Assembly: GCA_030429565.1 (NCBI GenBank)
Contig: JAUIFE010000002.1
Coordinates: 655,113 to 719,112 of the forward strand
Reading direction: 5' to 3'
DNA from: Holophagae bacterium
Lineage (GTDB): Bacteria; Acidobacteriota; Holophagae; Acanthopleuribacterales; Acanthopleuribacteraceae
DNA length: 64,000 nucleotides
Part shown: one piece after another, positions 54,510 through 63,997 of the stretch
How positions within the stretch are numbered: the first letter of the stretch is position 1
Layout of the letters: each line of letters opens with the position of its first letter
Notes under the pieces: model-generated
Seen by the model: the letters and a program-made list of their open reading frames with translations, nothing else
The model's database searches: none
Told to the model about the DNA's origin: nothing
Position numbers and translations under genes: made by a program

Positions 54510-56003
54510 TTAGGCCTCGTGGTGCGGTCGCATCAAAGGGAAAAGGATGACGTCGCGGATCGAAGGCGAGTTGGTCAACAGCATCACCAAACGGTCGATG
54601 CCCAGACCTTGACCACCCGCCGGCGGCATGCCGTGCTCCATCGCCCACAGGAAATCTTCGTCCAGGTGTTGGGCCTCGTCGTTGCCTTCGGCGCGCTGGC
54701 GCATTTGGTCTTCGAAGCGCCGCCGTTGGTCCAGAGGGTCGTTGATTTCGGTGTAGGCGTTGGCCAGTTCCATGCCAGCGCAGTACATTTCAAAACGTTC
54801 CACGAACTGATCGTTGCCGGGAATCTTTTTCGTCAGCGGTGAAATCGCCACCGGGTATTCCGTGATGAAGGTCGGCTGGATTAAGTGTGGTTCCGCCACT
54901 GTTTCGAAGACTTCCGCAAGGAGGTAGCCGTATTCGAGTTTGTCCGCTTCATCGATGTTCAGCTTTTTGGCGATTTCCAACAAGCTGTCGTGGTTTTGCA
55001 GTTGTTCCGGCGTGTAGTTGCCGAATTTGCAGGTCGCTTCAATTAAGGTGTAGCTCTGGAACGGCGCGCCAAAATTCAATTCGTAGTCGCCGTAAGTAAT
55101 CATTGTTTTGCCGCAGGTTTTTTCAACTACCTCGCGGATCATGGTTTCCACCATTTCCTTCATCACGTCCAAGTTGGCGTAGGCTTCGTACCACTCCATC
55201 ATGGTGAATTCGGGGTTGTGCTGGGTGCTGATCCCTTCGTTGCGGAAGTTGCGGTTGATTTCGTAAACGCGGTCGAGACCGCCGATGATCAAACGCTTCA
55301 AGTGCAGCTCAGGCGCAATGCGCATGAAGAGTTCCATGTCGAGCGTGTTGTGGTGGGTTGTGAACGGGCGTGCTGTGGCGCCGCCGGGAATCACATGCAT
55401 CATCGGCGTTTCCACTTCCAGGTAGTCGCGACCCGCCATGAATTCGCGGATCGCGCGAATGATGCCACTGCGTTTTTTGAACGTTTCGCGCACGGCTGGG
55501 TTGCTCAGCAGGTCGAGCGAGCGGTGGCGATAGCGCAGTTCCGTGTCTTTCAGGCCCGCGTGTTTGTCCGGCAGCGGACGGTAGGCTTTGCTGAGGTACT
55601 GATAGCGGTCGACCTGAACCGTCAGTTCACCCGTCTTGGTGCGGAACAAGGTACCGCCGACGCTGACAAAATCGCCCAAGTCTGTCTTTTTGTAAGCTTT
55701 AAACATCTCTTCGGGCACCGCGTCGCGGCGGATGTAAAACTGCAGCCGGCCCGTGCCGTCCATTAAGGTGGCGAATGCCGCTTTACCCATCGGCCGGTTC
55801 AACATAATTCGGCCGGCGACTTCCACGCGGATCGCTTCCTGTTCCAGGCTTTCCTTGTCCTTCTCACCATGGGCCTTCGTTACTTGCTCGACCGTGTGCT
55901 CGCGTTTGACTTTACCGGGAAACGGGTCGATGCCCAGTTCCTGAATCGCTTCGCGGTTGCGGTGGCGCTGTGCGCTAAATTCGTTGTCGAGTAATTGGCT
56001 CAT
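54510..56003 (-). CDS. lysS: Lysyl-tRNA synthetase, class II
   Basis: 497 residues. An OB-fold anticodon-binding domain (about 60-140) is followed by the class II core: motif 1 around VETPMMHVIPGGATARPF, motif 2 FRNEGISTQHNPEFTMMEW, and motif 3 GLGIDRLVMLLT. It charges tRNA-Lys. GGAGG lies nine bases before the ATG at 56003 (MSQLLD); a longer reading from 56054 is not supported. It heads the envelope cluster, seven bases from the LolC-type gene. Confidence 0.97.
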   Translation of the reverse strand: MSQLLDNEFSAQRHRNREAIQELGIDPFPGKVKREHTVEQVTKAHGEKDKESLEQEAIRVEVAGRIMLNRPMGKAAFATLMDGTGRLQFYIRRDAVPEEMFKAYKKTDLGDFVSVGGTLFRTKTGELTVQVDRYQYLSKAYRPLPDKHAGLKDTELRYRHRSLDLLSNPAVRETFKKRSGIIRAIREFMAGRDYLEVETPMMHVIPGGATARPFTTHHNTLDMELFMRIAPELHLKRLIIGGLDRVYEINRNFRNEGISTQHNPEFTMMEWYEAYANLDVMKEMVETMIREVVEKTCGKTMITYGDYELNFGAPFQSYTLIEATCKFGNYTPEQLQNHDSLLEIAKKLNIDEADKLEYGYLLAEVFETVAEPHLIQPTFITEYPVAISPLTKKIPGNDQFVERFEMYCAGMELANAYTEINDPLDQRRRFEDQMRQRAEGNDEAQHLDEDFLWAMEHGMPPAGGQGLGIDRLVMLLTNSPSIRDVILFPLMRPHHEA

Positions 56004-56323
56004 GGTGTGAAATCCTCCACGGTGCGTGACCCCTTGGCATCGCGGGTCCTTCATTAATTAATGATGGGCGGGACGACCCGCCGCTCAAAGAGCACCAATT
56101 ATAGCAGGGTGTTTTCAAAAGGGGCCGGCCGTAATTCGCTCTTTTTATGGCTGATTTTGCCGCAAATCCACCTTTAAAGCGTTTCTTGTCGTCTCTTTGA
56201 CCTTTTTCAGGAAGTTGAGCGGCCTTTGGCTGAAGATGTGATAGGCTTTGGCGCGATAGCTCGCCGTTCCCTCCGGCGGCCGTCGTTGATTGTTGCCGGG
56301 GTTGTTTCGGTTCGGGAGCTGGT
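56004..56323. other. Divergent intergenic region, lysS / O-antigen-ligase-like gene
   Basis: 320 bases containing the likely lysS-operon promoter. A 12-bp palindrome CATTAATTAATG lies at 56052-56063, just upstream of lysS. No gene is seen. Confidence 0.5.
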
Positions 56324-57520
56324 TTGCAGGAAACGTCCAAAGCCCACACCTTTCACTGTCATGCCTTCTACTGGTCGCTGGCTTCCTTCTCGCTGGGGAT
56401 CGCCACCCAGCAGATTTCGTTTTTTTTGTTTTTCATTGCCCAGGGCTTGCTCGCCGCCAGGTATGGCTGGCCCATGGGGGGCGTGGTGCAGTCCGGCTAC
56501 CGCGCCGCCGGTTCATTGTTCGCCTGGATTGTCGTTTCCGCCCTCGTCGCTCAGGTTCGCCACCCCGATTTGCCCGCCGCTGATTTTCACTGGGCCTTCA
56601 TTGCCATGTGGGTTGTCTCCACCGTGCTGGTCAGCCGCATCAGTTGGGTTGATCTGCACCGCTGGTTGCTCGTGCTCTCCGTGCCGGGGCTGATTCGCAG
56701 TATTCTGTGGTTGCTGCAGCCCGATGAAATTCGCCACGCAATGGACATCGGTTTCAGCATGTACCCACGTGCTTTTGGTTTGGTTTCCAACGCCATTACC
56801 AACGCCGAGGGTTTGGTTGTGCTTGCCGGCTGGTCGATTGCCCGTTACACCGAAAAACTCAGTGTGCGCGAGCGGCGCTTGATCCTTCTCCACATCGCCG
56901 TTTCCGTGCTCATTGTCGCCTTGTCGCGTGTGCGCTCCGGCATTCTTGGCTTTTCCGTATTATTTTTTCTAGCCGCCCTGTTTTCCAACAGGTTACGCCG
57001 GGTCGGCATTATCGCTTTGATTGGGACCCTCATTGCCGCCGGCGCCTCCATCGCTTTTTTTGGTTTTAATATGGCCTCGATTGAAGAGCGGTTGGACCTC
57101 ATCCAAAGCAGCCTGCAGTTATGGCGCATGTACCCCATGTTGGGCATTGGCCCGGATCGTTGGGAGGCCGTGCCGCTGGGTGAGGATATTTTGGTCGGGC
57201 ATCCCCACAACACCGTGCTCGCGATTATGGTGGAGTCCGGTCTGATCGGTTTGGGGTTTTACCTGGCCTTTGTCGTTGCTTTGTTGCGTCGTTATTTCTG
57301 GCTTTTCAAGAACCGGCGCCGGCTCGAGCGCGCGCCTGAATGGGTTGTCAAAGCCCTGTGCTTTGCCCTGGTCAGCTACCTTGTTTTTGGTTTGTTTGAT
57401 TTCAACTTTGGCGACTCCGAGCTGCTTTTACTGCATGCGTTACATTGGGGTTTGGCGACCAAATTATGGCAGGTTGCTCAGACACCTGAAGGCTTGGTGT
57501 CGGAGCCTGAGGATGGCTAA
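56324..57520 (+). CDS. O-antigen ligase-like polytopic membrane protein (Wzy_C family)
   Basis: 398 residues with about ten to twelve membrane helices. The periplasmic loop with LWRMYPMLGIGPDRWEAVPL and GHPHNTVLAIMVESGLIG carries the conserved GxGxG/HxHN text of the Wzy_C (O-antigen ligase/polymerase) family, the His-Pro-His-Asn being the likely functional site. Such proteins attach a polysaccharide to lipid A-core or polymerise or transfer undecaprenyl-linked glycans. The start is TTG at 56324 with GGGAG six bases upstream. Which glycan it handles cannot be told; no polysaccharide genes are adjacent, but the lipid A genes are nearby. Confidence 0.85.
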   Translation: MQETSKAHTFHCHAFYWSLASFSLGIATQQISFFLFFIAQGLLAARYGWPMGGVVQSGYRAAGSLFAWIVVSALVAQVRHPDLPAADFHWAFIAMWVVSTVLVSRISWVDLHRWLLVLSVPGLIRSILWLLQPDEIRHAMDIGFSMYPRAFGLVSNAITNAEGLVVLAGWSIARYTEKLSVRERRLILLHIAVSVLIVALSRVRSGILGFSVLFFLAALFSNRLRRVGIIALIGTLIAAGASIAFFGFNMASIEERLDLIQSSLQLWRMYPMLGIGPDRWEAVPLGEDILVGHPHNTVLAIMVESGLIGLGFYLAFVVALLRRYFWLFKNRRRLERAPEWVVKALCFALVSYLVFGLFDFNFGDSELLLLHALHWGLATKLWQVAQTPEGLVSEPEDG

Positions 57521-57790
57521 GAGCCGTTTGGACGCAGTGGTTTGCCTCGTGAAGGAAAAGGTGATGGTAACCATTGCTAATGGCGCTCCGCGTGTTTTTG
57601 CCCGACCGCGATGCTTCTTTTTTCCACCCGCTTTTCCGCTTTCTACCGCTTCGCTTTTCTGTGACAATATTGGGGTTTCCAAATGCCGCGACGCCTTGGC
57701 TTCGTCCCATTCGTTGGTTGTTTTCCTTCGGCGTCTGCCTCAGCCTCCTTGTCTCACACTGTGCGCTACCTTTTTCATATAGGATTCGAC

Positions 57791-58663
57791 ATGATGTTCG
57801 CTGATCGCATTCTCTCCCTTTGTCAAAGCAAGAACAGTCGTTTGGTTGTCGGCTTGGATCCCCACTGGGACTTGATCCCCGAGTCGTTTAAATGTGGTTT
57901 TAACGAAACCCAAACCGCCGCTCTGTTGAGCGGGTACATGAACAATGTCATTGATGTGACCCACGATCACGCCGTCGCCTACAAACCACAAATCGCCTTT
58001 TTTGAGCAGTTTGGCTTACCCGGCCTGATCGCTCTCAAAGAAGTGCTCGATCACCTGCACCATTTGCAGTGCCCCGTTATCATGGACGCTAAGCGCAATG
58101 ATATTGGCAGTACCGCCGCCGCTTACGCGCGCACTTTTTTTGGTGACCGGCAACTGCCCGCTGCTTTTCCCAGCGATGCTTTAACCGTTAACGGTTATCT
58201 CGGCGCCGACGGCATCAAACCCTTCCTTCAAAAAACCGAGCACGGTATTTTTGTGCTCGTGAAAACCAGTAATCCGTCCAGCGGTGATCTGCAAGACGCC
58301 GCCTTTGCCGACGGCACTACTGTCGCCGATCGCATGGCCGATTTGCTCGAAACCTGGACCGCTGACCACGTCGGTCAATTCGGCTACGGCAATGTCGGTG
58401 CCGTTGTCGGCGCCACCTATCCCAAGCACATGATTGCCTTGCGTCGTCGCATGCCGCGCTGTTTGTTTTTGGTGCCAGGTTACGGGGCCCAGGGCGGCTC
58501 CGCCGATGCCGTCAAGGCCGCCTTTGATGAGCGTGGTTTGGGTGCCCTGATCAACTCGTCGCGCGGCATTCTGTTTCCCCCTGATTTTGAGGCCAAAGGG
58601 TTTGAGGCCGTGCGGGAAGCAGCCGTCGAGGCCAAAACCGACATCAATCGTATTCTTTCCTAA
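57791..58663 (+). CDS. pyrF: Orotidine 5'-phosphate decarboxylase (type 2)
   Basis: 290 residues. The active-site segment is IMDAKRNDIGSTAAAYA near 100-115, with the catalytic Asp-Lys-Asp pattern, plus LVVGLDPHWDLIP near the N-terminus and VPGYGAQGG near 240. The size and the DAKRxDIG motif are those of the longer type 2 enzymes seen in actinobacteria, myxobacteria and related groups. It makes UMP in pyrimidine synthesis. AGGAT precedes tandem ATGs at 57791; the in-frame start at 57683 is not supported. ligA starts 46 bases downstream. Confidence 0.95.
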   Translation: MMFADRILSLCQSKNSRLVVGLDPHWDLIPESFKCGFNETQTAALLSGYMNNVIDVTHDHAVAYKPQIAFFEQFGLPGLIALKEVLDHLHHLQCPVIMDAKRNDIGSTAAAYARTFFGDRQLPAAFPSDALTVNGYLGADGIKPFLQKTEHGIFVLVKTSNPSSGDLQDAAFADGTTVADRMADLLETWTADHVGQFGYGNVGAVVGATYPKHMIALRRRMPRCLFLVPGYGAQGGSADAVKAAFDERGLGALINSSRGILFPPDFEAKGFEAVREAAVEAKTDINRILS

Positions 58664-58709
58664 TGATTTTTGTGTCCCCCGGCGGACCGGTCCTTGAATT
58701 GAGGTGGCT

Positions 58710-60713
58710 ATGTCTGAGCAAGTTCGTGCCCGAATGGATGAGTTGATCGAGCAAATTGAGCATCACCGTGTGCGCTATTACCAGGAGCACAGCCCCGAAA
58801 TCAGCGACGCTGAGTACGACGGCCTCGAGCGTGAACTCAAGCAACTTGAAACCGCCCATCCCAAGTTGGTGCGCGCCGATTCGCCCTCGTTCCGCGTCGG
58901 CGGCGGTGTGGCCAAGGATCACCCCCAACAAGAACACGCCACGCCGATGTTGTCACTCGAGAACAGCTACAACAGCGCCGATCTTGCCGATTACTTTGAG
59001 CGCTGTGAAACCGAAGTCGGCCGCGAACTGGTTTATTCCGCCGAGCTTAAAATCGACGGTGTTTCACTCTCGTTGGTCTATGAATACGGTTCGCTCAAAG
59101 CCGCCGTCACCCGTGGCGACGGTCGCGTCGGTGAGGAAGTTACCCTTAACGCCAAAACCATTCGCAACCTACCGCTGCGCGTCACCGCTTGGAAAGATGT
59201 CCCGCGTATGGAAGTGCGCGGTGAGGTCTACATCGACCGCGCCGATTTTGCCCAAATTAACGAAAAACGCGTCGCCGCCAACCTGCCGTTGTTCGCCAAT
59301 CCGCGGAACTCGGCCGCCGGCTCCATGCGTTTGCTCGACTCACGCGAAGCCGCCGCACGTTGCTTGCGCATGTTTGTGTTCCAAGCCTTGGGACCTTGGG
59401 CGCAGGCGATTAACTCGCATATCGAGGCACTCAAACAACTTAAAGCGTTGGGTTTCCCCACCAATCCGCAGAATACCGCTATTCACAACCTGGCCGAGTT
59501 GGAAACCCTGATTGAGGATTGGTCGGCCAAACGTCCCGGCCTCGCCTACGACACCGACGGTATTGTTCTGAAAGTTGACGACACCAGTTACTACGACACC
59601 ATTGGTTACACCACCAAGTTCCCGAAATGGGCCACCGCTTACAAGTTCCCAGCCGAGCAAGCCACCACCCAAATAAACGACATCAGCATTCAAGTCGGGC
59701 GGACCGGTGTGTTGACGCCCGTTGCCAACTTTGAGCCGGTTTCCCTCGCCGGCACGACCGTCTCGCGCGCCACCCTGCACAACTTCGACGAAATCGAGAA
59801 AAAAGACATCCGCGTCGGCGACTGGGTGTTCATCGAAAAAGGCGGCGACATCATTCCCAAGGTTGTGAAAGTCATCGAAAGCAAACGCGCCGCCGACAGC
59901 CAACCCTACCAATTGCCCGAGGCCTGCCCCAGTTGTAGTACCGAGCCGCAACGCGTGCCTGGCCAAGTCGCCTTGCGCTGCGAGAACCTGTCCTGTCCCG
60001 CCCAGTTGGAACGGCGTATCATGCACTTTGCCTCGCGCAACGCTATGGATATTCAGGGTTTGGGTAAGGAGCGCGTGCAGCAGATGGTCGAGCAGAAGCT
60101 CGTTACCGATTTGGTTTCTATCTACCAGCTCGACGACGAGAAGCTGTGGCGCTTGGAACGCGTCGGTACCAAGTGGATCAACAACCTGTTGGCCGAAATC
60201 GAAAAATCCAAAGCGCGGCCGTTTACCCGGTTGTTGTTTGCCGTCGGCATTCCCATGATCGGCGAAAAAGTGGCGGAACTGTTCGTTGAACGTTTCCCTT
60301 CCTACGAGGCCTTGCTCGCCGCCGATGTCGAAGCACTGGCCGACATTCACGGCATTGGCGAAAAAGTGGCGGCGAGTTTGCATGAACACCTGCGTTTGCC
60401 GAGTTACCAGGCGACCTTTGCCGCCTTTGCCGAGCTGGGACTCAAGCTCGAAGCCGAGGCCGGCGCCCAGCGCCAAGGCGATGACGCCCTGCAAGGGAAA
60501 ACCATTGTCGTAACCGGCACGTTTAACGAGCTGAGCCGCAAAGAGATTACCGACTTGCTCAAGCTGCGGGGCGCCAAAGTGACCTCCAGTGTGACAAGTA
60601 AGACCGATTTTCTCGTTTGCGGCGAGAAACCTGGCTCCAAATTGGACAAGGCCCAATCACTCGACGTCACGGTGGTGGGCGAGGAGTGGATCGCACAATG
60701 GCAAAATCCCTGA
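58710..60713 (+). CDS. ligA: NAD+-dependent DNA ligase
   Basis: 667 residues. The adenylated Lys is Lys114 in ELKIDGVSLS; the N-terminal Ia domain (YYQEHSPEISDAEYDGL) is intact. Then come the OB-fold (QVGRTGVLTPVANFEPV), a four-Cys zinc finger (CPSC near 405 and CENLSC near 425), helix-hairpin-helix repeats (about 440-580), and a C-terminal BRCT domain (GKTIVVTGTFNELSRKEI). It seals nicks in replication and repair. GAGG lies five bases before the ATG at 58710; a GTG two codons upstream is possible. Its end overlaps the response regulator by 16 bases. Confidence 0.97.
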   Translation: MSEQVRARMDELIEQIEHHRVRYYQEHSPEISDAEYDGLERELKQLETAHPKLVRADSPSFRVGGGVAKDHPQQEHATPMLSLENSYNSADLADYFERCETEVGRELVYSAELKIDGVSLSLVYEYGSLKAAVTRGDGRVGEEVTLNAKTIRNLPLRVTAWKDVPRMEVRGEVYIDRADFAQINEKRVAANLPLFANPRNSAAGSMRLLDSREAAARCLRMFVFQALGPWAQAINSHIEALKQLKALGFPTNPQNTAIHNLAELETLIEDWSAKRPGLAYDTDGIVLKVDDTSYYDTIGYTTKFPKWATAYKFPAEQATTQINDISIQVGRTGVLTPVANFEPVSLAGTTVSRATLHNFDEIEKKDIRVGDWVFIEKGGDIIPKVVKVIESKRAADSQPYQLPEACPSCSTEPQRVPGQVALRCENLSCPAQLERRIMHFASRNAMDIQGLGKERVQQMVEQKLVTDLVSIYQLDDEKLWRLERVGTKWINNLLAEIEKSKARPFTRLLFAVGIPMIGEKVAELFVERFPSYEALLAADVEALADIHGIGEKVAASLHEHLRLPSYQATFAAFAELGLKLEAEAGAQRQGDDALQGKTIVVTGTFNELSRKEITDLLKLRGAKVTSSVTSKTDFLVCGEKPGSKLDKAQSLDVTVVGEEWIAQWQNP

Positions 60714-62107
60714 ATCAAACCGAAAAATCCAACGGCTTCATTGTTATCGTTGAGGATGAAAGTGAATCGTTGAAGGCGATGAAACTCGCGTTGGGCAAAA
60801 AGGGTTACCACGTTGAAGCCTTTACCAACGCCGATGAAGGGATTCGTTTTATTAGCGGCGCGCCCCAGGAAATTGACCTGGTGATTACCGACTTGCGCAT
60901 GCCCGGCACCGACGGTTTAACCGTGCTCAAGGAAACCAAAAAGGCCAATGCCGAGATTAGCGTGATTTTGGTGACCGCTTACGCTTCGGTCGATTCCGCC
61001 GTCCAGGCCATGAAACTGGGTGCCGACGATTACCTTACCAAGCCGATTGATCTTTACGAGTTCCGCGCCCGCGTCTCGAAATTAATGACCAACAGCAACC
61101 TCAACCGCGAAGTGGAAATGCTGAACCAGCGTCTCGACAAGCAGTTCGGGTTCGACAACATCATCGGCCGCTCCCAGCCGATGGAAGCTTTGTTCGACAA
61201 AATTCGCGTCGTTGCCGGCACCAACGCCAACGTGCTCCTGTTGGGCGAAAGCGGTACCGGCAAGGAATTGATCGCCAATGCTTTGCACCAACATTCGCAA
61301 AAGCGTGGGCAACGTTTTCTGCCCATCAACTGCGCCGCCATACCCAGCGATATTCTCGAATCCGAATTATTCGGCCACGAGCGCGGTTCCTTTACCGGCG
61401 CCGTCACGCGCAAAATCGGCAAATTTGAATTGGCCGCCAACGGCACTTTGTTTCTCGACGAAATCGGCGACATGAACCTCGACCTGCAGGCCAAACTGCT
61501 GCGCGTGCTAGAAAACCGCGAGCTCACCCGGGTTGGCGGTTCGGAACCGATCCACATCCATTCGCGTTTCCTCTTCGCTACCAACCGTAACTTGCAGGAA
61601 GAAGTGCGCGAGGGTCGTTTTCGCGAAGATCTTTACTACCGCATGAACGTCGTGACCCTCAATATTCCGCCATTGTGGCAGCGCCGCGACGACATTCCAC
61701 TGTTGGTGCATTACTTCATTGGCAAGTTCAACCAGGAGCACGGCAAACAGGTTGCCGACATCGATCCTGTCGCCATGAAACGTCTGACCGCTTATCCGTG
61801 GCCCGGTAATATTCGCGAGTTACGCAATGTCGTTGAACACCTGGTGATTTTTAACCGCGACGGTGTGATTTCGGAGAAGGATTTTCCCGATTACTTGGGT
61901 CGCAAAGAAGATATTCCCGTGGCCGTGACCATCCCCGTCGGCATGACCATGGGCCAATTGGAACAAGAAGCCATCCGCCAGATGTTAGCTCATTGTGGCG
62001 GCAACAAAACGCGCGCCGCCGAACTGCTCGATATCTCGTTGCGCACTTTGCAACGCAAGGTCAAGGAGATGGAGGGCGGTGACGGCGACAGTGACGACGA
62101 GTCCTAA
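60698..62107 (+). CDS. NtrC-type sigma-54-dependent response regulator
   Basis: 469 residues. A receiver domain (about 14-130) has the acidic pair in VEDE, phospho-acceptor Asp65 in ITDLRMPG, Thr in VTAYAS and Lys in LTKPID. A sigma-54 AAA+ domain follows with GESGTGKE, LDEIGDM and the loop GSFTGA, where the usual GAFTGA has Ser for Ala. The C-terminus is a Fis-type helix-turn-helix (NKTRAAELLDISLRTLQRKV). It overlaps ligA by 16 bases; the ATG at 60698 has GAGGAG upstream. No sensor kinase is adjacent, so its signal is unknown. Confidence 0.95.
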   Translation: MAKSLNQTEKSNGFIVIVEDESESLKAMKLALGKKGYHVEAFTNADEGIRFISGAPQEIDLVITDLRMPGTDGLTVLKETKKANAEISVILVTAYASVDSAVQAMKLGADDYLTKPIDLYEFRARVSKLMTNSNLNREVEMLNQRLDKQFGFDNIIGRSQPMEALFDKIRVVAGTNANVLLLGESGTGKELIANALHQHSQKRGQRFLPINCAAIPSDILESELFGHERGSFTGAVTRKIGKFELAANGTLFLDEIGDMNLDLQAKLLRVLENRELTRVGGSEPIHIHSRFLFATNRNLQEEVREGRFREDLYYRMNVVTLNIPPLWQRRDDIPLLVHYFIGKFNQEHGKQVADIDPVAMKRLTAYPWPGNIRELRNVVEHLVIFNRDGVISEKDFPDYLGRKEDIPVAVTIPVGMTMGQLEQEAIRQMLAHCGGNKTRAAELLDISLRTLQRKVKEMEGGDGDSDDES

Positions 62108-62157
62108 GCGCGGCGTCGACCGCTAAATAGAAGTCGTTGTAGCACAAGGAGCATTTC

Positions 62158-63090
62158 GTGAAGTTTGCATTCATCATGGATCCGTTAACTAAGGTTAAGG
62201 CCTATAAAGACACGTCTTATCATTTGATGCTGGCCGCCGCCGAGCGCGGTCACGAAGTTTTTTACCTGGATCAAAACTGGTTGTTTGCGCGCGACGGGGT
62301 GCTTTTCGCCGAGGTCATTCCTGTCAAGGTATTTGCCGATCACGACCGCCCGTTCGAAACCGGCACGCGCCAAGAAACACGTATGGATGCCATGGACGTG
62401 GTGCTCATTCGCACCGACCCACCCTTCGATCGCCGTTACTTCTACACCACCTTGCTGTTGGACCTGTTGCCAAGCACGACGCGTGTCGTTAACCGCCCGC
62501 AGGGTTTGCGTGACTGGAACGAAAAGTTGTCGGCCTTATACTTCATGAAATACTCGCCGTCGACGCTGGTGACCAGCAGCATCGAGCAAATCCGCAAGTA
62601 CATCGTCGCGCAAGATCAGCGCGTCACCTTGAAGCCGGTCGACGGCCATGGCGGCCGCGGCATTTTGTTCGTCGACAAACACGACAAGAACTTAGATCAG
62701 CTTTTGCTGATGGCCACCCATGACGAGAGCCACCGCGTCATCGTGCAGGAATACGTGCCCGGCGCCAAAGACGGTGACAAACGTATCTTGCTGCTTAACG
62801 GCGAGCCCATGGGCGGCATTTTGCGCATGCACCAAGAGGGCAAAGAGCTCAACAACATGGACGCCGGCGGCACACCGCACCCTTGGAAATTAACCGAACG
62901 CGAGCACGAAATCTGTCGCGACCTGGGACCGGCCTTGCGCGAAAAGGGTATCCTTTTCGCGGGCATCGACATCCTCGGCGACCAGCTCATCGAAATCAAC
63001 GTTACCAGCCCCACCGGTTTACAAGAGCTGTGCCGCTTCGACGGCGTCGCCTTCAACCACCGCATCATCGAAGCCATGGAAGCCAGGTAA
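62158..63090 (+). CDS. gshB: Glutathione synthetase, GshB-type ATP-grasp
   Basis: 310 residues, normal for GshB. The start MKFAFIMDPLTKVKAYKDTS is the GshB opening. Next come RTDPPFDRRYFYTT, then VTLKPVDGHGGRGILFV (ATP-grasp glycine loop), VQEYVPGAKDGDKRILL, and the C-terminal IEINVTSPTGLQEL metal-binding segment. It joins glycine to gamma-glutamylcysteine with ATP. The start is GTG at 62158 with AAGGAG seven bases upstream. It follows the response regulator by 50 bases. A gamma-glutamylcysteine synthetase is not adjacent; the GCS2-like gene at 30306 is the only candidate in the window. Confidence 0.95.
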   Translation: MKFAFIMDPLTKVKAYKDTSYHLMLAAAERGHEVFYLDQNWLFARDGVLFAEVIPVKVFADHDRPFETGTRQETRMDAMDVVLIRTDPPFDRRYFYTTLLLDLLPSTTRVVNRPQGLRDWNEKLSALYFMKYSPSTLVTSSIEQIRKYIVAQDQRVTLKPVDGHGGRGILFVDKHDKNLDQLLLMATHDESHRVIVQEYVPGAKDGDKRILLLNGEPMGGILRMHQEGKELNNMDAGGTPHPWKLTEREHEICRDLGPALREKGILFAGIDILGDQLIEINVTSPTGLQELCRFDGVAFNHRIIEAMEAR

Positions 63091-63304
63091 CGACGGTTCC
63101 AATCTAAAACCAAGGTGGTCGCCACTTCCGTTTCGAATGGCCGGCCGACCCAACCTTTTCAATCCGAGATCGATTGGAAGTTAGGCCGGCACTCAATCGG
63201 CGTGACGATGCGCATCTCCGGCGGACGAAAAGAGTGGGTGGCGGTTGGATTCGAGGAAGGTCAAAAAATGCCCCCGATCTTTCCCATTGCGAAGATGTCC
63301 GCTT

Positions 63305-63997
63305 CTAGTAGGTTCCTTGGCTAAAGCCGCAGTGGTATACCTTGATTCGCTTCATTTGGCTTTCCACTTTTAGCTTGATACTTTCTATTCCTTGTTTGCG
63401 TCTCTGTACTTGGAGCTCATAGCCGTCCGTACCCTTGCTGAACCGATGGGCTTCAGTTCTGATTTTTTGTTCGGCTTTGCCTGGAGTGTCGAGTATTTGG
63501 CCAGAGACAGCGTTGGCACCAAAATGATCCGAGGGGGTGTCTAAACAAGAAAAGTGGATGGTGTAGCCGCGTTTCAGTGCCTCGACCAGAGCTACCCCTT
63601 CTTGTTCCATGCTGGTGGAACCGACATGGTTGCCACGTTTTCTATTAAGGCTCCAGGAAGAACTGGAAGCTTGTTGGAGAGGTGCGGGCGGCGGGGCAAT
63701 GGGCGCAGAAGATGATGAAGAGACTGGTTCTGGTGGCAACTCGGCGGGAGGCGTCGCTGCCGGCGAAGGAAGGATGTTATTGGATTCAAGCCACGACTGG
63801 GCGGCTTGAGCAATGGTGTGGAGATCTTGACCTCTAAACCTGCTCATATAATCGCTGAAAGCTCTTTTCACACTAGCCCTATGTGTCAGGATAGTTGTCG
63901 CACCAGAATGAGCTAGAATTCCAGGAGTGGAGGCAACTTGGGACATTACACACAGGAACAAAAAGCGGCCATCGTAGCGAAGATGATGCCGCCTCAC
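63305..63997 (-). CDS. Hypothetical protein at right edge, possibly 5'-incomplete
   Basis: Up to 230 residues from a GTG near 63997, close to the window edge, so the true start may lie outside; an internal ATG at 63946 (MSQVAS) is an alternative. An N-terminal part with VKRAFSDYMSRFRGQDLHTI is followed by a Pro/Ser-rich linker (about 75-115) and a C-terminal domain with VALVEALKRGYTIHFSCLD and many Lys/Arg residues. No family is recognised. The linker and the lower GC of the region differ from the neighbouring housekeeping genes. Convergent with gshB, 214 bases away. Confidence 0.5.
   Translation of the reverse strand: MRRHHLRYDGRFLFLCVMSQVASTPGILAHSGATTILTHRASVKRAFSDYMSRFRGQDLHTIAQAAQSWLESNNILPSPAATPPAELPPEPVSSSSSAPIAPPPAPLQQASSSSWSLNRKRGNHVGSTSMEQEGVALVEALKRGYTIHFSCLDTPSDHFGANAVSGQILDTPGKAEQKIRTEAHRFSKGTDGYELQVQRRKQGIESIKLKVESQMKRIKVYHCGFSQGTY

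Noticed and set aside
57270..57782. Plus-strand frame of 170 residues overlapping the O-antigen-ligase-like gene
   Set aside because: It is an out-of-frame shadow of the membrane protein and continues into non-coding DNA without a start signal.
63115..63324. Plus-strand frame of 69 residues after gshB
   Set aside because: GTG start without a ribosome-binding site and no recognisable domain.
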